This document shows, piece after piece, positions 1-8,410 of a stretch of 64,000 bases of DNA; the first letter of the stretch is position 1; each line of letters starts with the position of its first letter. The translations under genes and the position numbers were made by a program. Source of the DNA: Bradyrhizobium sp. RP6 (GTDB taxonomy: Bacteria > Pseudomonadota > Alphaproteobacteria > Rhizobiales > Xanthobacteraceae); NCBI RefSeq assembly GCF_003837805.1, contig NZ_RQIT01000018.1, forward strand, positions 62,001 to 126,000, written 5' to 3'. The notes under the pieces were generated by a model. That model saw only the letters and a program-made list of their open reading frames with translations. It had not been told where the DNA came from and did no database searches.

Positions 1-25
1 CGGAAAACCGCTTCACACTTTTCCG
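1..25. repeat. Short intergenic inverted repeat
   Basis: CGGAAAA at 1-7 pairs with TTTTCCG at 19-25. This resembles a dispersed rhizobial intergenic motif, though only one copy is seen here. Bases 1-131 hold no gene that I can recognise; the element may end the transcript of a gene left of the window. Confidence 0.4.
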
Positions 26-131
26 GATCATGCTCTAACGCGGACGACACGGCGGCTTGCCGGGCAGCGGCCAGGCCGCCATATATCTCTTCAGGCGATC
101 CGCGAGGCGGGTTCGCACATCGGAGCAAACC

Positions 132-1073
132 ATGAACTGGCTTACCAACGTGGTCCGGCCGAAGATCCGCAACATGCTGCGGCGGGAGACGCCGGAGAAT
201 CTGTGGATCAAGTGTCCGGACTCCGGGCAGCTCGTGTTCTACAAGGACGTCGAGGCCAACCAGTTCGTCATTCCCGGCTCGAACTACCATATGCGCATGG
301 GCGCGGTGGCGCGTCTGAAGTCGATCTTCGACAACGAGACCTGGTTCGACGTCGCGCTGCCTGAGGTCACGCCCGATCCGCTCAAGTTCCGCGACGAGAA
401 GAAATATGTCGACCGCATCAAGGATGCGCGGGCGCGGACCAATCTGAACGACGCGATCAAGGTCGGCTATGGCAAGCTCGAAGGTTCCGCCGTGGTCGTC
501 GCCGTGCAGGATTTCGACTTCATGGGCGGCTCGCTCGGCATGGCTGCGGGCGAAGCCATCGTGCGCGGAATGGAGCTCGCGGTCGAGAAGACATCGCCGT
601 TCATCGTGTTCGCGGCTAGCGGCGGCGCGCGCATGCAGGAGGGTATCCTGTCGCTGATGCAGATGCCGCGCACCACGGTTGCGGTACAGATGCTGCGCGA
701 GGCAAAGCTGCCCTACATCGTCGTGCTGACCAATCCGACCACTGGGGGCGTCACCGCGTCCTATGCGATGCTGGGCGACGTGCAGATCGCCGAGCCGGGT
801 GCGCTGATCGGCTTTGCCGGTGCACGCGTGATCGAGCAGACCATACGCGAGAAGCTCCCTGAAGGGTTTCAGCGCGCCGAGTACCTCAAGGAGCACGGCA
901 TGGTCGACATGGTCGTGCATCGTCACGAGTTGCGCCCGACGCTGGCGCGGCTCTGCCGCCTGCTGACCAAGGCGCCGGCGCTGGAAGGCGCATCGAAATC
1001 AGTGCAGCCGGTCGCGAGCCCGGCGCAGATCGTATCGGCCGCCGAGACGGCGCCGGCTGCGCCCCACGCGTGA
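132..1073 (+). CDS. accD: Acetyl-CoA carboxylase carboxyltransferase subunit beta
   Basis: Forms, with AccA, the cytosolic carboxyltransferase that moves CO2 from carboxybiotin to acetyl-CoA, the first committed step of fatty acid synthesis. The 313-residue product has the crotonase-like core motifs SGGARMQEG and PTTGGVTAS that build the oxyanion holes. I chose the ATG at 132 because CGGAG lies 7 bases upstream and the protein then begins like AccD (MNWLTNVVRPKI); an in-frame start at 57 only adds an unrelated extension. The N-terminal zinc ribbon of E. coli AccD is degenerate: only Cys28 remains of four cysteines. The stop overlaps the folC start. Confidence 0.96.
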   Translation: MNWLTNVVRPKIRNMLRRETPENLWIKCPDSGQLVFYKDVEANQFVIPGSNYHMRMGAVARLKSIFDNETWFDVALPEVTPDPLKFRDEKKYVDRIKDARARTNLNDAIKVGYGKLEGSAVVVAVQDFDFMGGSLGMAAGEAIVRGMELAVEKTSPFIVFAASGGARMQEGILSLMQMPRTTVAVQMLREAKLPYIVVLTNPTTGGVTASYAMLGDVQIAEPGALIGFAGARVIEQTIREKLPEGFQRAEYLKEHGMVDMVVHRHELRPTLARLCRLLTKAPALEGASKSVQPVASPAQIVSAAETAPAAPHA

Positions 1074-2413
1074 ACGCCTCCTCTGACAGTGCAAAGAGAC
1101 CGCTCGACGAATTGATCGGGCGGTTGTCGGCCCTGCATCAGAAGCGCATCGATCTCGGGCTGGAGCGGATGCACCGCCTGCTCGAACGGCTCGGTCACCC
1201 CGAACGCAAGCTGCCGCCGGTGATCCACATCGCCGGCACCAACGGCAAGGGCTCGACGCTCGCATATCTGCGAGCGACGCTGGAAGCTGCGGGCCTGCGC
1301 GTCCACGCCTACACCTCGCCCTATCTCGTCCGCATCAATGAATGCTTCCGGCTCGGCCGCGTGGGCGGCGGTGCGCTCGTCGGTGACGACGAGTTGCGCG
1401 CCGCGCTGGAAGAGGTCGAGCGCGTCAATGCCGGCGAGCCGGCGACCGTGTTCGAGCTGAAGACGGCTGCCGCGTTTCACCTGTTCGCGCAGAACCCGGC
1501 CGATGTGGTGCTGCTCGAAGTCGGCCTCGGCGGCCGGCTCGATTCGACCAATGTGATCGATGCGCCGGCGGCCTGCGTGATCACGCCTGTCAGCATGGAT
1601 CACATGGATTTCCTCGGCGACACCCTCGCTTCGATCGCCGGCGAAAAGGCGGCGATCATCAAGCGCGGCGTGCCGGTGATCTGCGCCGAGCAGATGCCGA
1701 AGGCAATGGCGGTGATCGAAGCGCAGGCGAGACGCACGCGCGCGCCGCTGTTTGCCGCAGGCGAGAGCTGGCACGTCAATGTCGAGCGCGGGCGTCTGGT
1801 CTATTCCGACGATCGCGGCTTGATGGATCTGCCGGCGCCGCGTCTGTTCGGCCGCCACCAATTCGCCAATGCCGGGCTCGCGATCGCGACACTGCGTGCG
1901 CTGCCAGCCATCAAGGTCAACCACGCCGCGTTCGAAGCCGGCATCGTCGGCGCGGAATGGCCGGCGCGGATGCAGCGCATCGCCTCGGGCGAGCTGCTGT
2001 CCTGGGGTCCGCAGGGCTCCGAGATCTGGCTCGATGGCGGCCACAATGCGGAGGGCGGGCGTGTCGCGGCGGCGGCGCTCGGCGATCTCGAGGAGCGGGT
2101 GTCGCGGCCGCTGGTGGTGATCGCCGGCATGATGGCCAACAAGGACGCGCAGGGATTTCTCGCCAATTTCGCTGGCCTCACCCGCCATATCATCGCGGTG
2201 CCGATTCCCGACACCGAGAACGCAATGCCGGTCGATCGCCTCGCGGATGCCGCGCGCAGCCTCGGCATGCGCGTCGAGACCGTTTCCGGCGTCGAAGCCG
2301 CGCTGCGCGCCTTGGCGAAGCTCGCCTACGAGGTGCCGCCGCGCATCCTGATCACCGGCTCGCTGTATCTCGCCGGCCACGTGCTGGCGATCAACGGCAC
2401 GCCTCCTGCATGA
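1070..2413 (+). CDS. folC: Folylpolyglutamate / dihydrofolate synthase
   Basis: Adds L-glutamate to dihydropteroate or to folates with ATP in the cytosol. The 447-residue protein has the Mur-ligase-like P-loop GTNGKGST at residues 56-63, then DHMDFLGDTL and, in the C-terminal domain, LDGGHNAEGG. It starts with GTG inside the accD stop (GTGA overlap), so translation is probably coupled to accD. The accD-folC pair is common in alphaproteobacteria. Length is normal for the family. Confidence 0.95.
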   Translation: MNASSDSAKRPLDELIGRLSALHQKRIDLGLERMHRLLERLGHPERKLPPVIHIAGTNGKGSTLAYLRATLEAAGLRVHAYTSPYLVRINECFRLGRVGGGALVGDDELRAALEEVERVNAGEPATVFELKTAAAFHLFAQNPADVVLLEVGLGGRLDSTNVIDAPAACVITPVSMDHMDFLGDTLASIAGEKAAIIKRGVPVICAEQMPKAMAVIEAQARRTRAPLFAAGESWHVNVERGRLVYSDDRGLMDLPAPRLFGRHQFANAGLAIATLRALPAIKVNHAAFEAGIVGAEWPARMQRIASGELLSWGPQGSEIWLDGGHNAEGGRVAAAALGDLEERVSRPLVVIAGMMANKDAQGFLANFAGLTRHIIAVPIPDTENAMPVDRLADAARSLGMRVETVSGVEAALRALAKLAYEVPPRILITGSLYLAGHVLAINGTPPA

Positions 2414-2420
2414 GCTTCCG

Positions 2421-2486
2421 TGTCCCGGACAAGCGCAGCTCTTGGCAACGCGTAGCGTTGTCCAGGGCGGAGCGCTGATCCGGGAC
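2421..2486. repeat. Dispersed intergenic palindrome between folC and the phosphoesterase gene
   Basis: Outer arms GTCCCGGA (2422-2429) and TCCGGGAC (2479-2486) enclose an inner hairpin, TGGCAACGC against GCGTTGTCCA. This looks like the GTCCCGGAC-type intergenic element abundant in Bradyrhizobium; the hairpin at 3316-3349 shares its core. It probably folds in RNA and could end or stabilise the accD-folC transcript. Confidence 0.5.
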
Positions 2487-2567
2487 CCAGAGCCGCATGG
2501 GACCCGGCTTGCAGCGCACCACTGCGTGCTGCGCTGCGTCCGAGGCGCGAGAGGAGAGATAACAACA

Positions 2568-3308
2568 ATGCGTTTCGCCGCGATCGCCGACGTCCACGGA
2601 AATTACCTCGCACTGGAGGCCGTGCTCGCCGACATCCGCGCGCACGGCATCGCCGACATTCTCAATCTCGGCGACATGCTGAGCGGCCCGCTCGATGCGC
2701 GCCGCACGATCGAGATCCTGATGCAGCTCGATGCCGTGCATGTGCTCGGCAATCACGATCGCTATCTGCTCGACCGTCCGCCGGAGAAGATGGGTTCGTG
2801 GGATCGGCCTGCCCACGCCCAGCTCGATGCCGCGCAGCTCGACTGGCTGCGGGCGCAGCCGATGACGCGCGTTTTCCGTGAGCGGGTGTTTCTTTGCCAC
2901 GCGACGCCCGGTAACGATGAAGTCTATTGGCTCGATACCGTGCATCCCGACGGCACGGTGGCGCTGTCTCCGCTCGATCGCATCGAGCAATTTGCGCAAG
3001 GGATCACGCAGTCGCTGATCCTGTGCGCCCACACCCATCTCGCCCGTGCCGTGCGCTTGCGCGATGGCCGGCTGATCGTCAATCCCGGCAGCGTCGGCAG
3101 CCCTGGTTATCGCGACAAGCATCCGTTCCCGCATGTGGTGGAGGCCGGCACGCCGCACGCGCGTTATGCGATTCTCGAGTTCGCCGGTGGCACTTGGCAG
3201 GTGACGTTCCGCCACGTCGCCTACGATCACGAGGCGATGGCTGCGCTGGCGCGGCGCAATGGTCAGCCCGAGCTCGCCAACGCGCTGGCGACGGGGTGGA
3301 TCGAGTAG
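2568..3308 (+). CDS. Metallophosphoesterase family protein
   Basis: Calcineurin-like phosphoesterase of 246 residues. The metal-binding motifs are in order: DVHGN (8-12), GD (35-36), GNHD (61-64) and a late CAHTHLAR, which replaces the usual GHTH with AHTH. The family hydrolyses phosphomono- or diesters; the substrate cannot be told from sequence. The ATG at 2568 has GAGGAGAG 9 bases upstream and gives the canonical MRFAAIADVHGN start, so a longer frame from 2442 is not used. The gene probably has its own promoter, since a repeat separates it from folC. Confidence 0.88.
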   Translation: MRFAAIADVHGNYLALEAVLADIRAHGIADILNLGDMLSGPLDARRTIEILMQLDAVHVLGNHDRYLLDRPPEKMGSWDRPAHAQLDAAQLDWLRAQPMTRVFRERVFLCHATPGNDEVYWLDTVHPDGTVALSPLDRIEQFAQGITQSLILCAHTHLARAVRLRDGRLIVNPGSVGSPGYRDKHPFPHVVEAGTPHARYAILEFAGGTWQVTFRHVAYDHEAMAALARRNGQPELANALATGWIE

Positions 3309-3315
3309 AACCTCG

Positions 3316-3349
3316 CGTGTCCCGGACGCGGTGCTGCGTCCGGGGCACG
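3316..3349. terminator. Hairpin between convergent genes
   Basis: Stem CGTGTCCCGGACGC (3316-3329), loop GGTGCT, stem GCGTCCGGGGCACG (3336-3349), with one G-U pair. It sits between the phosphoesterase gene and the converging ligase gene. No clear T run follows, so it may be a repeat-derived RNA stabiliser or a weak terminator for either strand. Confidence 0.5.
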
Positions 3350-3357
3350 AGACCGCG

Positions 3358-4416
3358 TCACTTCAACAGCTTCATCGGGTCCGCCACCTTCTGCTTCAAC
3401 TGTTCGAAGCGGCATTGCCGCGGCGCCTTGTCCGGGCGCCAGCGCAGGATCGAGGTGCCGTGGCGGAAGCGCTCGCCACTGAAATGGTCGTAGCAGACCT
3501 CGATAACGAGTTTCGGCTTCAGCGGACACCATTTCGCCGAACGCTCTGTCGACCAGCGGCTCGGCCCGCCCGGCGCATTGCCGGTGAAGCCGGGCTCGCC
3601 GATCAGCGCCTCCAGCCGATCGGTCAGGGCAGGCTTCTCCTCCGCCTTGATGGCCGAGGTGAAGCCGACATGGTGCAGCAGGCCGTCATCGTCGTAGAGC
3701 CCGAGCAGCAGCGAGCCGACCACATTACGTCCGGCGATCTTGTTGGTGGCGTAGCGGAAGCCGCCGACCACGCAATCGGCGCTGCGGAATTTCTTGATCT
3801 TCTGCATGCCGTCGCGCGTGCCAGCTTGGTAGGGCAGGTCGATGCGCTTGGCGATGACGCCGTCGGAACCGCCGCCGGATTGCGCCAACCATTTCTTGGC
3901 GGTGGCGTAGCTGGCCGTCGCCGGCGAAAGACGGAAGATGCTGCCCTTGAGGTCGGCTTTCGCGAACGCATCCAGCGCCGGCCGGCGCTCGCGCAGCGTC
4001 TTCTCGGCCAGATCTTTCTCCCGGGACGTCGCGAGCAAATCGAAAACAAGATAGAGCGCCGGTGTCTCCATCGAGAGCTTCTTCACGCGGCTCGCCGCCG
4101 GATGAATGCGTTGCAGGAGCGCGTCGAAGGAAAAGCTCTTGCCGTGCGGCACGACGATCTCGCCGTCGAGTGTGAAGCGCTCGGCTTTCAACTTCAGCGC
4201 AGCGGCAACGATCTCGGGGAAATAGCGCGCGAGGTCTTCGCCGGATTTCGAGCGTAGGTCGATGTCGCTGCCGTTACGCGACAGCAGGCAGCGGAAGCCG
4301 TCCCATTTGGGTTCATATTGCCATTCCTTGCCGCGCGGGATCTCGTCGACCGAACGCGCCTCCATGGCGACGAGAGGGCTCGATCTTCGGGCGCGCTTTG
4401 CGGGAGGGGATGGCAA
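3358..4416 (-). CDS. ATP-dependent DNA ligase (LigC type)
   Basis: Seals nicks using ATP; LigC-type enzymes serve repair beside the replicative NAD-dependent LigA. In 352 residues it has the adenylation motif KWDG (Lys37 is the AMP-accepting lysine), FDLLA, SDGVIAKR and a C-terminal OB-fold region. There is no polymerase or nuclease domain, so it is not full LigD, and no Ku gene is in the window. The first possible start is a TTG at 4416; an ATG at 4365 (MEARSVDEIPRG) is equally plausible and neither has a clear ribosome site. Confidence 0.9.
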   Translation of the reverse strand: MPSPPAKRARRSSPLVAMEARSVDEIPRGKEWQYEPKWDGFRCLLSRNGSDIDLRSKSGEDLARYFPEIVAAALKLKAERFTLDGEIVVPHGKSFSFDALLQRIHPAASRVKKLSMETPALYLVFDLLATSREKDLAEKTLRERRPALDAFAKADLKGSIFRLSPATASYATAKKWLAQSGGGSDGVIAKRIDLPYQAGTRDGMQKIKKFRSADCVVGGFRYATNKIAGRNVVGSLLLGLYDDDGLLHHVGFTSAIKAEEKPALTDRLEALIGEPGFTGNAPGGPSRWSTERSAKWCPLKPKLVIEVCYDHFSGERFRHGTSILRWRPDKAPRQCRFEQLKQKVADPMKLLK

Positions 4417-4460
4417 GGGCGGGACTCGTCATACGCTGAACACGTCCCATCAACGCGAAA

Positions 4461-4480
4461 CGGCCGGCTTTCGCCGGCCG
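4461..4480 (-). terminator. Intrinsic terminator after trxA
   Basis: On the minus strand an 8-bp stem, CGGCCGGC / GCCGGCCG, closes a GAAA tetraloop and is followed by TTTCGCG. It lies 30 bases past the trxA stop and before the ligase gene, so it probably ends the trxA transcript. Confidence 0.65.
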
Positions 4481-4509
4481 CTGTCGAAAATAATCTTGCG
4501 CGAGGTGGA

Positions 4510-4830
4510 TCAGACCGCGGAGGTGATCCACTGCTGCAGCTTCGCCTTGGGCGCCGCGCCGACCTGGCGGGAGGCCATCTCGCCACCCTTGAAGATCATC
4601 AGGGTCGGGATCGACATCACGCCATACTTGGAGGCGGTCTTCGGGCTCTCGTCGACATTGAGCTTCACGATCTTGACCTTGTCGCCCATCGCACCGGCGA
4701 TTTCGTCGAGGGCGGGCGCGATCATGCGGCAGGGGCCGCACCATTCGGCCCAGAAATCGACGACCACGGGGCCGTTCGCCTTGAGCACTTCGGCTTCGAA
4801 ATCGGCGTCGGAAACCTTGCTAACGGCCAT
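4510..4830 (-). CDS. trxA: Thioredoxin 1
   Basis: General cytosolic dithiol-disulfide oxidoreductase. The 106-residue protein is full length and has the active site WCGPC (Cys31, Cys34), the buried Asp25 and the cis-proline loop SIPTLMIF. GAGG precedes the ATG. It lies just after addA on the same strand, an arrangement also found in other alphaproteobacteria, and is followed by a good hairpin terminator. Confidence 0.97.
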   Translation of the reverse strand: MAVSKVSDADFEAEVLKANGPVVVDFWAEWCGPCRMIAPALDEIAGAMGDKVKIVKLNVDESPKTASKYGVMSIPTLMIFKGGEMASRQVGAAPKAKLQQWITSAV

Positions 4831-4900
4831 TGGGAGTACCTCACTCGGTTGAAAGAGAATCGGCGCGACCTGGAATCGCGCCCGGGATCATGCGGTCAAC

Positions 4901-7900
4901 CTATGAACGGCTCCTTGCCGGGTCAAGGACGCTCACACCGAGATGAAGGGATGCCAGCGCCGCGTCCAGCGCGGGGGCCGAAATCTCCATATATTCAAGG
5001 GCCTCCGTCCAGAGCAGGACGGCCCTGACGGGCTTTCGGGGATAGAGCCGCGACAGCACCGCGCGGTACAGCGCAAGCTGCCGGACATAGGCTGCCGGCG
5101 CCTCAGCGGCGCTCTTGGGGGCGGCTTGGTTGGTCTTGAAATCGACGATCAGGACCTCATCGGGGCGAACGACCAGCCGGTCGATCTGCCCCGACACCAG
5201 CGCCGGGGTGCGGCCCGGTCGCTCCAGCCGGCCGGCGATGGCAACCTCCGCCCGGCTGCCGGCGGCAAAGACCGGGGCGAAACGCGGCTCGCTGATCAAA
5301 GCGAGCACGTTGCCGGCGAGCGCCGTGCGGTCGGCCTCCGGCCAGTCCGAGGCATTGCGCGCCATGAAGCCGAGCGCGGCCTCGCGCCGGCGCTCCATGG
5401 CGATGTCGGGCAGGGATTGCAGCAGACGGTGCACCAGCGTGCCGCGTTGCAGCGCCCGGGCGCGCGACTGGATCGACTCGCCGGTCCGCACGCTGCGGCC
5501 TTCCTCGGCAGACTGGCCCGAGGGGCGCACGGGATCCTCGTCGATGATCTCGGACGGTGCCGGCGTCCGCAGCCAGTCCGGCAGCACGACCGATTGTTCC
5601 GGGGGCGCCGCCGGCGTGCCCAGCGCCGCGACATCCTCCGGCCGGGCGAATCGCGTCACCTTGCCGAGCGGCGTCTCGATCACCTGCTTGTCGAGACCCG
5701 AGCCTTTGAGCCCGGTGTCGACCAGATCGTACCAGCTCAGCTTGCGCACCGTCTTCATATTGCCGGGCATGCAGCCGCCGACGATCAGCCGGTCCGCCGC
5801 GCGCGTCATCGCGACATAGAGCAGGCGGCGATATTCGTCCTCGGTCTCCTCGAGCATGGCCTTGCGCGCCTCGGCGACAGGCCTGGGATCATCAGCCTTG
5901 CGCCCGGCCCAGACCACGACCTCGCCGCCATTGCCGCGCGGCACGTGGATCAGCCGCAGCCGCTGCGAGTCCGCGGGCGAGGACGTTGTGTCGACCATGA
6001 ACACGACCGAGGCCTCCAGGCCCTTGGCGCCGTGCACGGTCATCACCCGGACCTCATCGCGCGAGATCTCCATGTCGCGCTTCACCTCGGTGTCGGCCGA
6101 GCGCAGCCAGGCCATGAAGCCCTGCAGCGAGGCCGGCGCCTTACGCTCATAGTTCAGCGCAAGCTCCAGGAATTCGTCGAGCGCATCGTTGGCCTCGTGG
6201 CCGAGCCGGCGCAGGATGCGCGCCCGCCCGCCATCGCCGCCCAGCAGCCAGGCGTAGAACGCGAACGGCGTCTCCTCGCGGGCACGGATCTCGCAGGCCT
6301 CCAGGCGACGCAGCACGGTCGTGAATTTGTCGCTGGTGGCCGCATGCTCGCCGAGCGCGCGTCGCAGCGATCCCTTGCGATCATGGGCCAAAGTGAACAG
6401 GTCGTCGTCGTCGAGCCCGAACAGCGGGCTCTTCAGCGCCACCGCGAGCGCGAGATCGTCCTGCGGCAGCAGCAGCGCGTCGGCCAGGTTCATCAGGTCG
6501 ATGATGGCGATGTGCTCGGTGAGCTTGAGCCGGTCGGCACCGGCGACCGGAATGCCGGCGTGCTTCAGCGCCTGGATCACGGCGTCGAATGCGTTGCCGC
6601 GCCGGCGCACCAGGATCAGCATGTCGCCATAGCGCAGGGGGCGGCGCTCGCCCTCGTGCCCCGTCAGCGTGCCGCTCTCGACCAGCCGCTTGATCTCGGC
6701 CTGGATGCGTCGGGAAAGCTTGACCTCGGGGCTGGTGACCGCGACGCCGTCGAACGGCGCACGCCAGCCCTCGATGTCCTGCCGATCGTCGGGCTCCGCG
6801 AGATCCCACAGCTCGATCACGCTCGGGCCGGCATCGCTGAGCGCGTTGTGCAGGGGATGGCCGATCTCGACCGAGTGGATGCTCTTGTAGATCGCGGGAT
6901 CGCGGAAGACGTGGTCGACCGAGTGCAGGATCGTCGCACCCGAGCGGAACGAGTAGGTGAAGGCGACCGGATCGAACTTCAGCCCCGCTGCGGTAAACTT
7001 GCGATGCAGTTCGCGCCGGCGCGCGTCGAACTCGTGGGGCGCCGCGCCCTGGAACGAGAAGATCGACTGCTTCTCGTCGCCGACCGCAAAGATGGTGCGA
7101 TTGAGTCCTTCGCGCGCGCCTTCGCCGGCCGTGAACTCGGAGATGATGCGCGCGACGATGTCCCATTGTCGCGGACTGGTATCCTGCGCCTCGTCGATCA
7201 GCACGTGGTCGACGCCGCGGTCGAGCTTGTAGTGCACCCAGCCCGAGGAGACGCGGTCCAGCATCGCCAGCGTCTTGTCGATCAAATCGTCGTAGTCGAG
7301 CAGCCCGCGCTCCTGCTTCTCGCGGCGGTAATTCGCGGCAGCCGCGGTCGCGATGTGCAGCAGGGCGGCGGTGCGGTCCCGCATGGTCACCGCGCGGCGC
7401 TTCTCGATCAATCCGCTAAGGCGCTGCACCTCCGCCTCGAACAGGCGGGCGACGGATGGGTTGTTGTCGCAAAACTTCTTGGTCAGCACCGCCTTGCGCG
7501 GCAGCTTCTCGTCGGTGAGGAAGACAGACAAATAAGCATCGACCTGATCGCTGCCGGAGAACGCCTTTGCCCCGCGGAGGCGCCCCGCCTGGTCATTGTC
7601 CGACTTGCTGCCGTCTTCCAGCGCGAAGGCGATGCCGTCCCAGCGCGATCGCGGCAGGAACGGGCCATCCAGAATTTCCGTCTCGACATCCTCGATGCGA
7701 TCGCTCGCGTCGACGCCGAGCACGGTGGCCAACTGTGCCGCTGCGGCTTCCGCGTTGCCGGCCTCGTCGGTCCAGGCCATGAAGTGATCGCGGCTCAGAC
7801 ACGCCTCGCGCACGACCTCCTTGAAAGTGACATCGGCGGCGCTCGCCATTGCTGTCAGCAGCGCGCGGCCGGTGACGCTCTCCGGCTCGCGCGCGGCCTC

Positions 7901-8410
7901 CAGCAGCACCTTCAGATTGGCGCGCTCCATCATGTCGGTCTGGTCGCGCTCGTCGATCACGGCAAAGCGCGCCGGCACGTTGGCCTCGAACGGAAACTGC
8001 TGGAGCAGGCGCGTGCACAGCGCGTGGATGGTCTGCACCTTCAGCCCGCCCGGAGTCTCCAGCGCGCAGGCGAACAGTTTTCGAGCGTCGCGGCGCAGTT
8101 TTGCACCGGGATGCGGGATGCCGACCGCGCGGATCGCCGCGTCGAGCGCATCATCGTCCAGCGTCACCCAATGACCAAGCGTGGTGAACACACGCTCGGC
8201 CATGTTGGCGGCGGCGGCCTTGGTGAAGGTGATGCAGAGGATCTTTTCCGGCGGCACGCCCGACAGCAACAGACGGATCACGCGCTGCACCAGCACATGG
8301 GTCTTGCCCGAGCCGGCATTGGCCGAGACGAAGGCCGATGCAGTCGGATCGGATGCACGCGCCTGCCGCGCGCGCACTTCATCCGGGATGGGGCGCGGCA
8401 ACTTCACCAT
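4901..8410 (-). CDS. addA: Double-strand break repair helicase-nuclease AddA
   Basis: Large subunit of the AddAB helicase-nuclease that resects double-strand breaks for RecA loading (the RecBCD counterpart in this group). The 1169-residue product has UvrD-type Walker A SANAGSGKTH (29-38), motif II LIDEAQDTSP, QSIFSFQGA, the late helicase motif TVHGAKGLEA, and a C-terminal PD-(D/E)XK nuclease with IVDFKTNQ. The ATG at 8410 overlaps the addB stop by 7 bases (ATGGTGA), so translation is probably coupled; an upstream start at 8443 is less likely. Confidence 0.96.
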   Translation of the reverse strand: MVKLPRPIPDEVRARQARASDPTASAFVSANAGSGKTHVLVQRVIRLLLSGVPPEKILCITFTKAAAANMAERVFTTLGHWVTLDDDALDAAIRAVGIPHPGAKLRRDARKLFACALETPGGLKVQTIHALCTRLLQQFPFEANVPARFAVIDERDQTDMMERANLKVLLEAAREPESVTGRALLTAMASAADVTFKEVVREACLSRDHFMAWTDEAGNAEAAAAQLATVLGVDASDRIEDVETEILDGPFLPRSRWDGIAFALEDGSKSDNDQAGRLRGAKAFSGSDQVDAYLSVFLTDEKLPRKAVLTKKFCDNNPSVARLFEAEVQRLSGLIEKRRAVTMRDRTAALLHIATAAAANYRREKQERGLLDYDDLIDKTLAMLDRVSSGWVHYKLDRGVDHVLIDEAQDTSPRQWDIVARIISEFTAGEGAREGLNRTIFAVGDEKQSIFSFQGAAPHEFDARRRELHRKFTAAGLKFDPVAFTYSFRSGATILHSVDHVFRDPAIYKSIHSVEIGHPLHNALSDAGPSVIELWDLAEPDDRQDIEGWRAPFDGVAVTSPEVKLSRRIQAEIKRLVESGTLTGHEGERRPLRYGDMLILVRRRGNAFDAVIQALKHAGIPVAGADRLKLTEHIAIIDLMNLADALLLPQDDLALAVALKSPLFGLDDDDLFTLAHDRKGSLRRALGEHAATSDKFTTVLRRLEACEIRAREETPFAFYAWLLGGDGGRARILRRLGHEANDALDEFLELALNYERKAPASLQGFMAWLRSADTEVKRDMEISRDEVRVMTVHGAKGLEASVVFMVDTTSSPADSQRLRLIHVPRGNGGEVVVWAGRKADDPRPVAEARKAMLEETEDEYRRLLYVAMTRAADRLIVGGCMPGNMKTVRKLSWYDLVDTGLKGSGLDKQVIETPLGKVTRFARPEDVAALGTPAAPPEQSVVLPDWLRTPAPSEIIDEDPVRPSGQSAEEGRSVRTGESIQSRARALQRGTLVHRLLQSLPDIAMERRREAALGFMARNASDWPEADRTALAGNVLALISEPRFAPVFAAGSRAEVAIAGRLERPGRTPALVSGQIDRLVVRPDEVLIVDFKTNQAAPKSAAEAPAAYVRQLALYRAVLSRLYPRKPVRAVLLWTEALEYMEISAPALDAALASLHLGVSVLDPARSRS

